Source of the DNA: Humulus lupulus
Taxonomy: Eukaryota > Streptophyta > Magnoliopsida > Rosales > Cannabaceae
DNA length: 64,000 nt
Reading direction: 5' to 3'
NCBI RefSeq assembly: GCF_963169125.1
Contig: NC_084793.1
Coordinates: 38,032,578 to 38,096,577, forward strand
Under the pieces are notes generated by a model. The model did not search any database. It was not told the DNA's origin and was given only the letters and a program-made list of their open reading frames with translations. A program made the position numbers and the translations under genes. Positions 46,239 through 56,214 of this stretch are shown one piece after another. How positions within the stretch are numbered: position 1 is the stretch's first letter; every line of letters starts with the position of its first letter.

Positions 46239-47824
46239 TGTACGTCCTGAAATTCAGCACGAGTCTTTTAGACAGCTCGGATACAGCTAGCTAGCAAAGA
46301 ACTGTAATAGATGATCCACAAGTTCATATTTCCTCTGTAAAGACAGCGCGATTCCCCAGGTAAATAGCACGAGCTGATGTACACAAAGCAATAGACACGA
46401 GCTGATAACACCTATGAAGCATAGCATCCAAGACACGAGCTGACGTTACACTCAGCTCGGGGTATTCTGAAGATCTGCCATTTCCCTGGATATTTATAAA
46501 CCTGGATACGTTATGTAGACGTGCGTGGACAGGCATTACATGTCCACAAATCCCTGAAATCCCGGACACATAATATAATCGTGCATGATCAAACATCACA
46601 TGTCCGGTTATCCCTGATGACCCATGATCAATTTTACCTAATGTTGACGCCGTTTTTCGTCTACAGTGAAACAAGAGCACGAAAACAACAATTGGTTATG
46701 GCCAAAAGAAATACGATAACACAAATGAGATTTTTTACGTGGTTCAGCAGTTAACTTTGCCTAGTCCACGAGTCTTTGTTATTAAACTTAAGATGATCTC
46801 TGAAAATTCTTCAAGAATGAATTCTCCAGAGTTTTCTCTGAAGATCACAAAAATTCGGTCCTTTACAATGGTGCATGACTTCTCTATTTATAGAGAAGAT
46901 TTCATAATGCTATCCCACATATTTCGGGAAGTTATTCTGTATATGCAAATAAATTTAATGGCATTAAAAGCCTGCAATCCTATATACAAGGAAACGTCCC
47001 CTGAAGATCAGGGGGTGTATAACTGAACAATTAATATCCCTTGATTATAGGGGATTTACAGCAATGCAGACCGCGTCTCTCCAAAATGACTTACTGGAAT
47101 ATTCAAAGTTATCAATCTACATTGTCAATGCTGTTCCCACCCAGGTCTCTTACTAACTTTCGAGCTATGACATCTCCCGGAGATCACGATACTTCGAGCT
47201 CATACTTATGTCAGGCTCGGAGCCCCTGATCCGAGGCCATCTGAGAACAGACGTGATTTGATATCTGTCTTTCGAGCTTGTAATGATTTCGAGGCTACCA
47301 TCTTCGCGGCTGCCCGCAGCTTGTATATCCGGTGCCTAGCTTGTGGACACGTGTTCCAGGCATTACGAGCCCATTCCTAAGGAATCCTGCTTTCGAGATC
47401 ACAATTCTTAAGGCTCGAAATCTGGGTGTAACACCTAATGATTAGACCATACCTTAATATAATTTGTAATATTCATCATTAGTGTGAGATAGGTCACATG
47501 AAGGATTTAGATTCACGTGATGACCCCAATGCCCCTCCAGGGAATTTCTCTATAAATACTAAGACCTTGGATGGGGAGAGGGGTAGTGGTTTTTCTCTGT
47601 AATGCAAAAACTCTGTCAAAATTGAGAGAGAGATAAACAATAATAACACAGACTGGTGGACTAGGGTGATTTTAACCTCTGAACCACGTAAAAAGGAATG
47701 AGTGTTCCTGATATTTCGTTTCTAGTGTTTTTAAGTATCATTTTCTTATTACGGTTTACCATTAAGCACTAATCGATCCCAGCTATTTTCGTAAATTCAC
47801 TGTTGGTGAAAAACCGCATCAACA
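46239..47824 (+). repeat. 3' LTR of element A, split by a solo LTR
   Basis: It matches the 5' LTR from TGTACGTCC to CGCATCAACA. Without the nested insertion and one TSD copy it is 789 bp, against 788 bp for the 5' LTR. The insertion lies at 46642-47438. Confidence 0.9.
46642..47433 (-). mobile_element. Solo LTR (family of element C) inside the 3' LTR of A, TSD CCTAA
   Basis: The 792-bp LTR runs TGTTGACGCCGTTTTTCGTC...CTGGGTGTAACA, with a perfect TSD CCTAA (46637-46641 and 47434-47438). Its first 425 bp match the partial LTR of element C (52560-52983) with about nine differences, i.e. near 98% identity. A TATA box (CTATAAATAG, minus) lies at about 46883-46892. The ORFs 46739-47026 and 52711-52944 are parallel shadows of this LTR. 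Confidence 0.92.
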
Positions 47825-47898
47825 ATGGTTATATAAAATAATTACAAATTTATAGTATTAACTTTGAGGCTCTCTCACTTGTTAACACACCTACACAA

Positions 47899-49440
47899 TT
47901 ATGCATTATTTGACGCCTTGAAGTCAAATCTTAAGGCAGAATGAAATCTGCTCCCTGCGGGGGTAACAAAAATGACCCCTGCCCCCGATCCATTTTCATT
48001 AGATGAGCCGTCGACGTAAAGCTTCCACAGCTCGTGGGCCGGGGTTATAACCTCATCGTTGGCCATGCCAGTACATTCCACTATAAAGTCCCCCAATGCC
48101 TGTGCCCTAATGGTCGTCCTCGGGTGGTAGGTGATCTCGAACTGTCCGAGCTCAACCGCCCATTTAAGAAGTCGACCTGAAGCCTCCGGTTTAGACGAGA
48201 CTTGCCTAAGTGGTTTATCAGTCAACACATGGATGGGGTGCGCCTGAAAGTAGGGTCAAAGTTTACGAGATGAATGAATTAAGCTGAGAGCCAGCTTCTC
48301 CATCAAGGGGTATCTCGACTCTGCCCCCAGTAACCTTTTGCTGATGTAATAGACGGGTCTCTGTACCTTCTCTTCTTCTCGTACGAGCACTGCACTTATT
48401 GCGTGTTCGATGGTGGAAAGGTATAGGTACAGTACTTCTCCCGTAACAGGTTTTGATAAGATGGGGGGTTCTGCGAGGTGCTTTTTAAGCTCCTGGAAAG
48501 CCAGCTCACACTCCTCCGTCCATTCAAATTTCTTACCTCCCCTCAAAAGGTTGAAAAACGGAAGACAACAGTCCGTAGATTTTGATATGAACCTGCTTAG
48601 GGCCGCCATCCTGCCGGTCAAACTTTGGACATCCTTGTGTCTTCGAGATGAGGGCATGTCAATCAGGGCCTGGATCTTGTCGGGGTTGGCTTCTATTCCA
48701 CGAGCGTTCACAATAAAGCCCAGGAATTTTCTTGAAGATACCCCGAAAGTGCACTTCTGAGGATTTAGTTTCATGTTATAATTTCGGAGCATGCTAAAGC
48801 ACTCTTCGAGGTCATCAACATGGTTATTGTTAAGTTGAGACTTGACAAGCATGTCGTCAACATAAACTTCCATGTTGTTCCTTATTTGTTCTGAAAACAT
48901 CATATTCACGAGCCGCTGGTATGTGGCCCCAGCATTTTTGAGCCCGAATGGCATGACATTATAGCAGTATAGCCCCTTATTCGTTATGAAGCTCGTATGT
49001 TCCTGGTCGGGGGCATGCATGGGAATCTGGTTATATCCAGAATAGGCATCCATGAATGACATCAGTCCATGCCCCGCCGTGGCATCCACGAGCTGGTCAA
49101 TCCTCGGTAATGGAAAACAGTCCTTCAGGTAAGCTTTGTTGAGGTCTGAATAGTCAATATAGGTCCGCCACGTCCCATTAGGTTTTGGGACCAACACCGG
49201 ATTGGCTACCCAGTCAGGGTAAAAAGCATCCTTAATGAATCGGTTTGCTTTTAACCTGTCGACCTCCTCCTTCAGTGCCTTCTTTCTGTCGTCATCCAGC
49301 TGTCTTCGCTTTTGTTGCTTCGGAGGGAAGCTTTTGTCTATATTTAGTGCGTGGCTTGCTATATTCGGACTTATCCCTACCATGTCCGAATGTGACCATG
49401 TGAAGACGTTATGGTTTTTCTTTAAAAAGCAGATTAGTTG
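47899..49440 (-). pseudogene. Element C reverse transcriptase and RNase H
   Basis: The ORF runs in the same frame as the protease region. RT has FMDAYSGYNQIPMHA and the catalytic YVDDMLVKS (about 48870-48845), then LNPQKCTFGVSSRKFLG. The Ty3-type RNase H follows (VLTDKPLRQVSSKPEA), split by a TGA at 48258-48256 (the other elements have a sense codon there). The second aRNH starts (YVDGSSNENGSG) and ends after the ASNN of its second motif, where foreign AT-rich sequence supplies a stop at 47901-47899. Confidence 0.87.
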
Positions 49441-50484
49441 CTATTTTGTCTCTTCTTGGAGGTGTTTTCCAATCTTTACCTTTTTTAAAGGATCTGACTC
49501 CTCGAGCTGAATCTCTTCGAGTTCTTCTAAGGGTTCGAGGTCAACTTTCTCTTCAACCCTTGGATCGATCTCTTCATCAATCTCTAAGACCGTCCCATCT
49601 TTACTTTGAATAATGACGAGTGTTTGTGCGCTCGTCTGTTTCTTTCCTCTTAAGGAAATGTTGTAGCACTCCCTTCCAGCTAACTGATCTCCCTTCAACG
49701 TCCCGACGCCACTAGGGGTTAGGAACTTAATGGCCAGATGCCTTACGGACGAGATTGCCCCCAGCCCAACCAGGGCGGGTCTCCCGAGCAGCACGTTGTA
49801 GGCCGAAGGCAGGTCTACTACCACGAACTCCATCATCTTGGTCGCCGAGACTAGGTAGTCTCCCAAGGTCACAGGGAATTTGATGGACCCCATGCAGGCG
49901 GTCCCTTCTCCTGAAAAGCCGTATAATGTAGTCACACATGCTTTCAGGTCGCGAAGGGAGAGTCCCATCTTTTCAAGGGTTGTTTTATAGAGAATGTTAA
50001 CTGAGCTCCCATTGTCTTTGAGAACTCGGTGGACTCTTTTATTTGCCAGCTGGAGAGTGATGACCAGCGGATCATGGTGAGGAAACTGAACATGGGACGC
50101 GTCTTCCTCAGTGAAGGTTATTGGTTGGGATTCAATCCTTTGACTTCTTGGAGCTCTAGGTTCGGGTTCATAGGGAGACCCGTCCCCAGTCTTCAGCTCG
50201 TTAACGTATCTCTTTTGGGCATTTCTGCCCATGCCCGCGAGATGAGGCCCTCCCGAGATGGTTATTACGTCTTCTCCATCTATCGGTGGGGGCCTATCCT
50301 CTTCCCTAGCTCGGGAATTATTGTTTTGTGTGGGCTGCGACGCGGCTGCTCTCTGACTCATGGTCGCTTGATTAGTACTCTGGTTCTTGACATATTGTCT
50401 GAAGTAACCCCTCGAGATCAATCCTTCAATCTCGTCTTTCAGCTGTCGACATTCATCAGTAGTATGCCCGGTGTCTCTGTGAAA
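49441..50484 (-). pseudogene. Element C protease region
   Basis: It is in frame with gag (after a TGA) and with RT (after the TAG at 49443-49441), so gag and pol were one fused ORF. The aspartic protease active site DNGSSVNILY (about 50010-49980) and the second core stretch YNVLLGRPALVGLGAI are visible. The block SQPITFTEEDASHVQFPHHD upstream is shared with element A. The C-terminal acidic linker (EELEEIQLEESDP) leads to RT. Confidence 0.85.
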
Positions 50485-52510
50485 TCAGCAATATTTGCTG
50501 GAGTCCCTCTTGGACTTCTGATTTCTCATAGGGTCCGGACACCTGAAGGGGACCTGGTTTTCATTAGCCAGGTATATGTTTTCCCGAGACTCGTTGAGCT
50601 CGGTGTACACTCTGTACACGGAGAAATATCTTTCCCCCTTATTTTTCTTTCCTCCTTCGGCCTCGGGGTTACTCCCTTCGTTCTTTTTTCTCTTGGAAGG
50701 GTTTTCCGCGGCAGGCTTTGAAGCTGTTGGGTTCACCGAGGTTGAGGTAAAGTTTACGTTTATCATTGTAGTTGCGGGCTGGGAAGTCACATTAAGTGTC
50801 GACCTCGCTTCCTCTACATTGACAAACCTCTGTGCCCGTTTGTTAAACTCGGTTAGGGACCTCACAGGTTTCCTCTGCATGTCTTCCCAGAGAGCACTCC
50901 CTGGCATAACTCCAGCTTGGACAACCATTAGGTGACCGCTGTCATCCACGTTCCGAGCTCGGGCAACTTCCAAGTTGAACCTTGTAAGGTAACTTTTCAA
51001 TGTTTCTCCTGGCTGCTGTCGAACGTTAGTCAGGGTTGACGCCTCAGGTCTAACTCCCATCATGGCTCTGAACTGCTTCTTGAAGTCTTTAGACAGCTGT
51101 TCCCAAGAAGTTATTAAGTGTCTTTTATATTTTTCAAACCAGCTTTTGGATGGTCCTGTCAATGATGCTGGAAATAACATGCATCTAAGCTCGTAACCCA
51201 CATTGCTTGCTCCCATTATGGTGTTGAACGTACTCAAATGGATGTATGGGTCAGACTTTCCCTCAAACGTTGGGACGTGAGGGATCCAAAATCCGTAGGG
51301 AAATGGAGTGTTGGAAATATGGGGAGCAAACGGTTCAAGCTCCTCATCAGAATCTTCATATCGATCCTGACCTTGCTCGTTTTTCAAAAGCCTAAAGGTC
51401 TTTTCCAACTGATCAATTCTTTCCTGGATTGGGTTCGCGAAGGGTCTTGTCTGGAATTGGCTTTCGTCGATCACAATTCCAGGTTTGCGCCTCCGCAGGG
51501 GGTCTTTACGTCTATTCAAGCGATCCCTCAGGTCCGGGTTTATCGGGTTAACATTACCCCGAATTTGATTCAAGTGTTCTCGTAGGTCGGAGCGATTCCT
51601 GCGGCTTCTAGTATTCTTTTGACCTCGATCATGCATTCTGACCGATCTGGTATCTCCAGAGTCGTCACTAGGAAAACTTGTCGCATGGTTATTTCGAGAT
51701 GGGTCTTTTCCATGCCGCCTCGTTTCCACCATGCGAGACCGAGATGTTTGACTTCTTTCAGATAGGGCACCTCTCCGCTCCTGGAAAGCTTCCCTGTTTC
51801 CTTGTCTCCTCCCCGCACGCCTTTCGTCCTGATCTCGAACTGGTTGAGCATTCCTGCGAGGGGGTGAAGGATATCTTATAGGTAATGGAGGGAACCGTAT
51901 GGGTGACGGTGGCTGCCACCCATTTCGCGGCCTAGATGGTCCGGAGTTTGCCCGAGATGGGTTGGTTGCATTTGGTGCGCTCCCAGGGACTTGAGTTCGA
52001 GCCTCTGCAGGGACTTGGTTGTTCTCAGTTCCCGCAGCTACTTCCACAGGTGGATTAACTGGGGCCCTAGCCCGGGTACTTCTCTGGGGCCTAGAGGGGG
52101 CTGACTGATCTGCTGGTGCAGGAGGTTGTTCCGGCCTTCTTGTGGCAGCATTCTTCCGTGGACGCCCACGGGGTCTGCGGGGAGGAACATGCACGTCCCT
52201 CGGAGGAGGGGCTTGGTTTTTCGCGCGGAGGCGGGGGCTGAGCCGCCTGCGCCTCGGCGGCTATCCTTGCCAACTTCTCATTCCGCTTATTGGCTTCTAC
52301 CAACTGCTGTTTCAACTGCCGGTTCTCAAGTTCCACAATGGGAACATATCGCTCAGGATTGTAATACATATCCTCGTCTCTTGGTGGTGCGGGTGGTCCC
52401 CGAGAATCGGAGGATCCACTTCTCTCTTCAACATCTGGGTTTTCCATTGGCTGTTTCCCAGGACGTCTCGGATAATTTTCTGCAGGAGCATTCTGATCAT
52501 TAGCGGCCAT
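50485..52510 (-). pseudogene. Element C gag
   Basis: The ATG at 52510-52508 is the first after the primer site. The N-terminal part has a coiled-coil patch (VELENRQLKQQLVEANKRNE) like gag of element A. A frame change near 52200 leads into a long open frame to 50485. The capsid-like (retrotrans_gag) domain is at about 51290-50780 (key LFPASLTGPSKSWFEKY). A Cys/His motif begins at the C just before the TGA at 50487-50485 and continues past it (FHRDTGHTTDEC). The middle is rich in Pro, Arg and Ser. It is the best-preserved gag here. Confidence 0.82.
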
Positions 52511-52559
52511 AACTTGTTCAGGGACTGAATGCTTAAGGCTCTCAATGAAAGCACCAAAC

Positions 52560-52983
52560 TGTTGACGCCGTTTTTCGTCTACAGTGAAATAAGAGCACGA
52601 AAACAACAATTGGTTATGGCCAAAAGAAATATGATAACACAAATGAGATTTTTTACGTGGTTCAGTAGTTAACTCTGCCTAGTCCACGAGTCTTTGTTAT
52701 TAAACTTAAGATGATCTCTGAAAATTCTTCAAGAATGAATTCTCCAAAGTTTTCTCTGAAGATCACAAAAATTCGGTCCTTCACAATGGTGCATGACTTC
52801 TCTATTTATAGAGAAGATTTCATAATGCTATCCCACATATTTCGGGAAGTTATTCTGTATATGCAAATAAATTTAATGACATTAAAAGCCTGCAATCCTA
52901 TATACAAGGAAACTTCCCCTGAAGATCAGGGGGCGTATAACTGAACAATTAATATCCCTTGATTATAGGGGATTTACAGCAAT
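52560..52983 (-). repeat. Partial 5' LTR of element C
   Basis: TGTTGACGCCGTTTTTCGTC at 52560 is the LTR edge next to the primer site. The homology with the complete LTR at 46642-47433 stops at about 52983 (GGGATTTACAGCAAT), so the U3 end is missing. The TATA box is retained at about 52802-52811. Confidence 0.88.
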
Positions 52984-53452
52984 CAATGTTGTCTACAAAA
53001 ATGTAAACCATTGTTACAAAAATAAAATAAAATTAGTAACGAATTATTCTGTAAATGTTGTCTACAAAAATGTAAAATTTGTTTAAAAATCTATAAAACT
53101 TAGTTATATATTTGTAAATGTTGTTTACAAAAATATTTTTATGTAACTGGTTTACGCATCTATAACACATGTTTATGAATTTGTAACGACTATTAACAAA
53201 AAAAAGTTGTATTTCAGTGCTACTCCGCATTTATACTTTTTTCCTTCCATGTTTTTCATAAAAACTCCGTATTTTTGTAATCTACTGTATTTTTCATATA
53301 TTTTTAAAATGTTAATGTATTTTTGTGAATTTCCATTAATAATCCAATTATAGTGGTTCGGTCTACTTATTTGTGATATGAGAGATTGTTTTGCTTGTCC
53401 TTAATAGAATTTGGGTATAACATATTTATATAAACTAGTACTATTACAAATA
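52984..53452. other. AT-rich spacer with short repeats
   Basis: TGTTGTCTACAAAAATGTAAA and variants occur at about 52987, 53057 and 53121, spaced by about 65-70 bp. No gene is seen. It ends at the 9-bp TSD of the Mutator-type MITE. Confidence 0.55.
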
Positions 53453-54203
53453 GGAAAATTTGCGACGAAAATTATTAAGCAGTTTGAAAAGTTACACTTA
53501 ACTCACTAAGTAAATTTTTTAGCGGCAATAGTCAATAAATAGGCTGAAAGGTTGCACTTAAACCATTAAATAGATTTTTTGGTGGCAAAAGTTAGAAAGT
53601 AATTTGAAATATTACACTTAAGTCACTAAGTAATTTTTTAGTTGCAAAAATCATATTTTATACTAATTTTATCTAAATTTTAATTAATTAATAAAAACAT
53701 AAAAATATATAATTCTAACACTGAAACATTATTTGAAATTTATTTTACAAATAAAAAAAAAATAAAAGTCATGACATGACATGAAAAATGATTTAATTTT
53801 AAATAAAATAAATTTTAATTCAATTTAAGTTGTATTATTTATAAATTTTAATTTAACTAATAGTGAATAATATTTTTATATTAGAAATTTTTAAATCATT
53901 TTTTATTTTTAAAAGAGATCCATTAATTATATTGATGTTATGAATATATATTTTTAGACATTTTATTATTAATTAAATTAAGATAAATTTTGTGTAAAAT
54001 GTGATTTTTGCAACAAAAATAACTACTTAGTGACTTAAGTGCAACATTTTAGATTACTTACTGACTTTTGTTGCCAAAAAAACTATTTAATGACTTAAGT
54101 GAAACATTTCAAACAACTTCCTGACTTTTTCCTCCAAAAAAACTACTTAGTGATTTAAGTGCAATCTTTTGAACTACTTAATGATTTTTGTCGCAAATTT
54201 TCC
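53453..54203. mobile_element. Mutator-type MITE with long inverted arms, 9-bp TSD TTACAAATA
   Basis: The 751-bp element has terminal inverted repeats GGAAAATTTGCGACRAAAAT and arms of about 210 bp. A perfect 9-bp TSD TTACAAATA lies at 53444-53452 and 54204-54212, the length typical of Mutator-like elements. Each arm holds three copies of a 60-70 bp unit with 'acttaagtcactaagtaa'. It is non-coding, so it would need a transposase supplied elsewhere. Confidence 0.88.
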
Positions 54204-54304
54204 TTACAAATACGCCTTAAAAACACTAATTTAACATATTTTTATAAAATTAAACCACATTATTTTCATGAGTATTTTAAAATATGCCACATGCATTTTG
54301 TGGG

Positions 54305-55331
54305 TGTTGACTATTTTTTTTGCTATCAACCTAATCTAAGAACTTAATAGAAACTAGAAGAAAATAACATAGAGATTTTACGTGGTTCAGGCTGTAAAAG
54401 AGCCCTAGTCCACAGGTCTTTGATATTAGTGAGTTTGAAACTTGTTTGGGCAAGCTTCAATGGAGTCTCAAGCGACGTATATATTGCTCTGAGTTTACAA
54501 TGCTTAACTAGCCAAAATTCTGAACCCTTTTACATGGAGATCCCCCAACCCTATTTATAGAGGCCTGGGTCATTAATACCCTTAATGAAAACTAATACGA
54601 CATTCCCCATTATTTGGGGAGTAAACTGTTAATTAATTACATAGGGATGCACTAACAAAGACCATGGGCCCATGCGGATTGCACAGGGCCGTTTTATAGA
54701 AAGCTGCCTACCAACTTCATGGGAAACATGTATCTGACCATGTTAGGATACGGTGCACGTTCACCCATGTCAAGCGGCCTTGTGGGAAATACCGATTGTC
54801 AAGGGTATGAACTCGACACCATTAATCGAGGCTCACAAAAAGTTGTCAGACGATCTGGTGGGCCATGGTTGCTGCAACTGACACCTGGCAGCTACTCGAG
54901 GTCCGAGGACAAGAATCCTAGACCTGAGAGATTGGCGAATGAAGAGAGCGAGGACCATTTGAGATCCTTAGGGCGTGACCTCACTGGGAGACACCTATAC
55001 CTTGGAGATGGGTCACGGGACGTGGGCTCATCTGGAGACATCCTCGCCTTAAGGACAAACCTCGGGGCGTGGGCTCATCTGGAGACATCCTTGCCTCAAG
55101 GACAGACCTCGGGGTGTGGCCTCACTTGGAGACATCCACGACTTGGAGATTGGCACAGGACGTGGCCTCACCTGGATACATCCTCGACTCGAGGACAGAC
55201 CTCGGGGCGTGGCCTCACTTGGAGACATTCATGACCGACCAAATCATAATACGTAACCTTACTAACGTTCGAGGAGCTTAATTACTCCTCTAATGAGTGA
55301 CACGTGTCCTCTGGTGAAAACATAGACAACA
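54305..55331 (-). mobile_element. 3' LTR of element D (Tat-type, minus strand)
   Basis: The 1,027-bp LTR on the minus strand starts TGTTGTCTATGTTTTC right after the polypurine tract and ends at TGTTGACTATTTTTTTTGC (plus-strand text at 54305). It has the 'ttttacgtggttcagg' block (54374-54392) and a TATA box (CTATAAATAG, minus, about 54551-54560). The U3 holds a 47-bp tandem array. The other LTR would lie beyond the right edge, so no TSD can be checked. Confidence 0.8.
55021..55240. repeat. 47-bp tandem repeat in U3 of the LTR of element D
   Basis: There are five units of 46-47 bp, with CGTGGSCTCAYYTGGAGACA starting at 55021, 55068, 55115, 55161 and 55208. ORFs through it (54719-55281) are repeat artefacts. 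Confidence 0.88.
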
Positions 55332-55345
55332 TTTGCCCCCCAAGT
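55332..55345 (-). other. Polypurine tract of element D
   Basis: On the minus strand it reads ACTTGGGGGGCAAA next to the LTR start TGTTGTCTATG. This shows element D is on the minus strand, so its pol should lie to the right, beyond the nested element at 61471. Confidence 0.85.
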
Positions 55346-55696
55346 CTTCACCTGTCTTCGGACAATGGAGACTTACACTGAGAGGAGTAATTCGAAAGGT
55401 CTTCGGGGGGAGATGCTTGGGCTCTTCATGGCGTCACTCCTGGGAAAGGCAGTGCCATGTGTCGACTCCCACTGTTGGGCCCATCAATCTGTGCCAATAA
55501 TGAGAAGTTCATTCCACTACCCAAAATGTCTAATCCGTACCCTACGTGTCATTTCACTCCATATCCGAGGCGTCTTTTTCCCATGCTAAAGATCACGATT
55601 CACACCTCTTGGGTTCTGACCGCTAGATCACTCTCGAGTGCCTATGTTGTAGGTAATCAAAGGTCAGGGTGGAGCTGCTTCCACACCAAGTTGTTC

Positions 55697-55931
55697 AAGT
55701 ATAAAACCTCAACAACCGCCTCTCATAAATCACTTTTAGTTTTCGAAATTCAAAACCTCAAAACTCTCAAACCCTCTTTTCTTCTTCACCCCACTGTTTC
55801 CCAACTTTTCCCCATTTTTTGAGTTCTCAGCGCTCTGGGCGATTGGAGAGAAAGATCATACTTCTGGTAAGGTGGCAACCAGCTTTTCAGAGTCCGGACT
55901 CGCTTTACCACGTACAAGCTCTTTGTCTCGG
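55697..55931 (+). promoter_or_regulatory. TATA promoter and leader exon of the antisense gene of element D
   Basis: GTATAAAACC (about 55699-55708) is a TATA box. The leader downstream has no ATG and ends with the donor GGTAAGTTTC (GT at 55932). The matching acceptor TTCTATTTCAG ends at 58548, directly before an ATG. The stretch 55346-55696 between the polypurine tract and this promoter holds no other feature that I can see. Confidence 0.6.
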
Positions 55932-56214
55932 GTAAGTTTCACTTCTGTCTCCTGTTTGGTTTTGTGTTAATTGTCGAATTCTGCTGAAGGTTTTAGTTGC
56001 ATGCTTAGGGTTCTAAATTATTGGCACTTCAGAGGTCATTTTGACATCTTTTAGCTCTTTTTGGGCACATTTTGACGTTAAAAATGGTCTAAATGGTCCC
56101 CCACGCTCTGTACGCGATATTTCGCATTTCTGGACATTCGACCGAAATCGGGAAAATTCCCAGATTCTGGTGATGTTCATAGTTTCCGATGGTGCTCTAC
56201 AGCAACCATCCTTT

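Larger units (their letters stand above)
23938..47824 (+). mobile_element. Element A: Tat-type Ty3/gypsy retrotransposon, complete but dead, with nested insertions
   Basis: Both LTRs are present: 23938-24725, and 46239-47824 including a nested solo LTR. The 5' LTR is followed by the primer site and gag-pol on +. The 3' LTR is preceded by a polypurine tract (ACTTGGGGGGAAAA). The flanks ACGGT (23933-23937) and ATGGT (47825-47829) are a TSD with one mismatch. Nested inside are element B (31558-41098), a solo LTR (43916-45195) and a solo LTR in the 3' LTR (46642-47433). The net length is about 12.3 kb. Gag-pol is followed by an extra antisense gene, a known arrangement in the Tat clade. Stops and frameshifts run through gag, pol and the antisense gene. 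Confidence 0.85.
47904..52983 (-). mobile_element. Element C: Tat-type Ty3/gypsy retrotransposon, truncated at both ends
   Basis: On the minus strand: partial 5' LTR (52983-52560), primer site (52559-52537), gag, protease, RT, RNase H and the start of the second aRNH, which stops in mid-domain at about 47904. The integrase, any antisense gene and the 3' LTR are missing. The 5' LTR keeps only its last 424 bp. Neither end has LTR termini or a TSD, so both are deletion or recombination breakpoints. Confidence 0.85.

Noticed and set aside
46642..52983. The LTRs at 46642-47433 and 52560-52983 as the two LTRs of element C
   Set aside because: They are of the same family and orientation, but the left one has its own TSD (CCTAA) inside the 3' LTR of element A, and element C ends in mid-RNase H before reaching it. 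It is an independent solo LTR.
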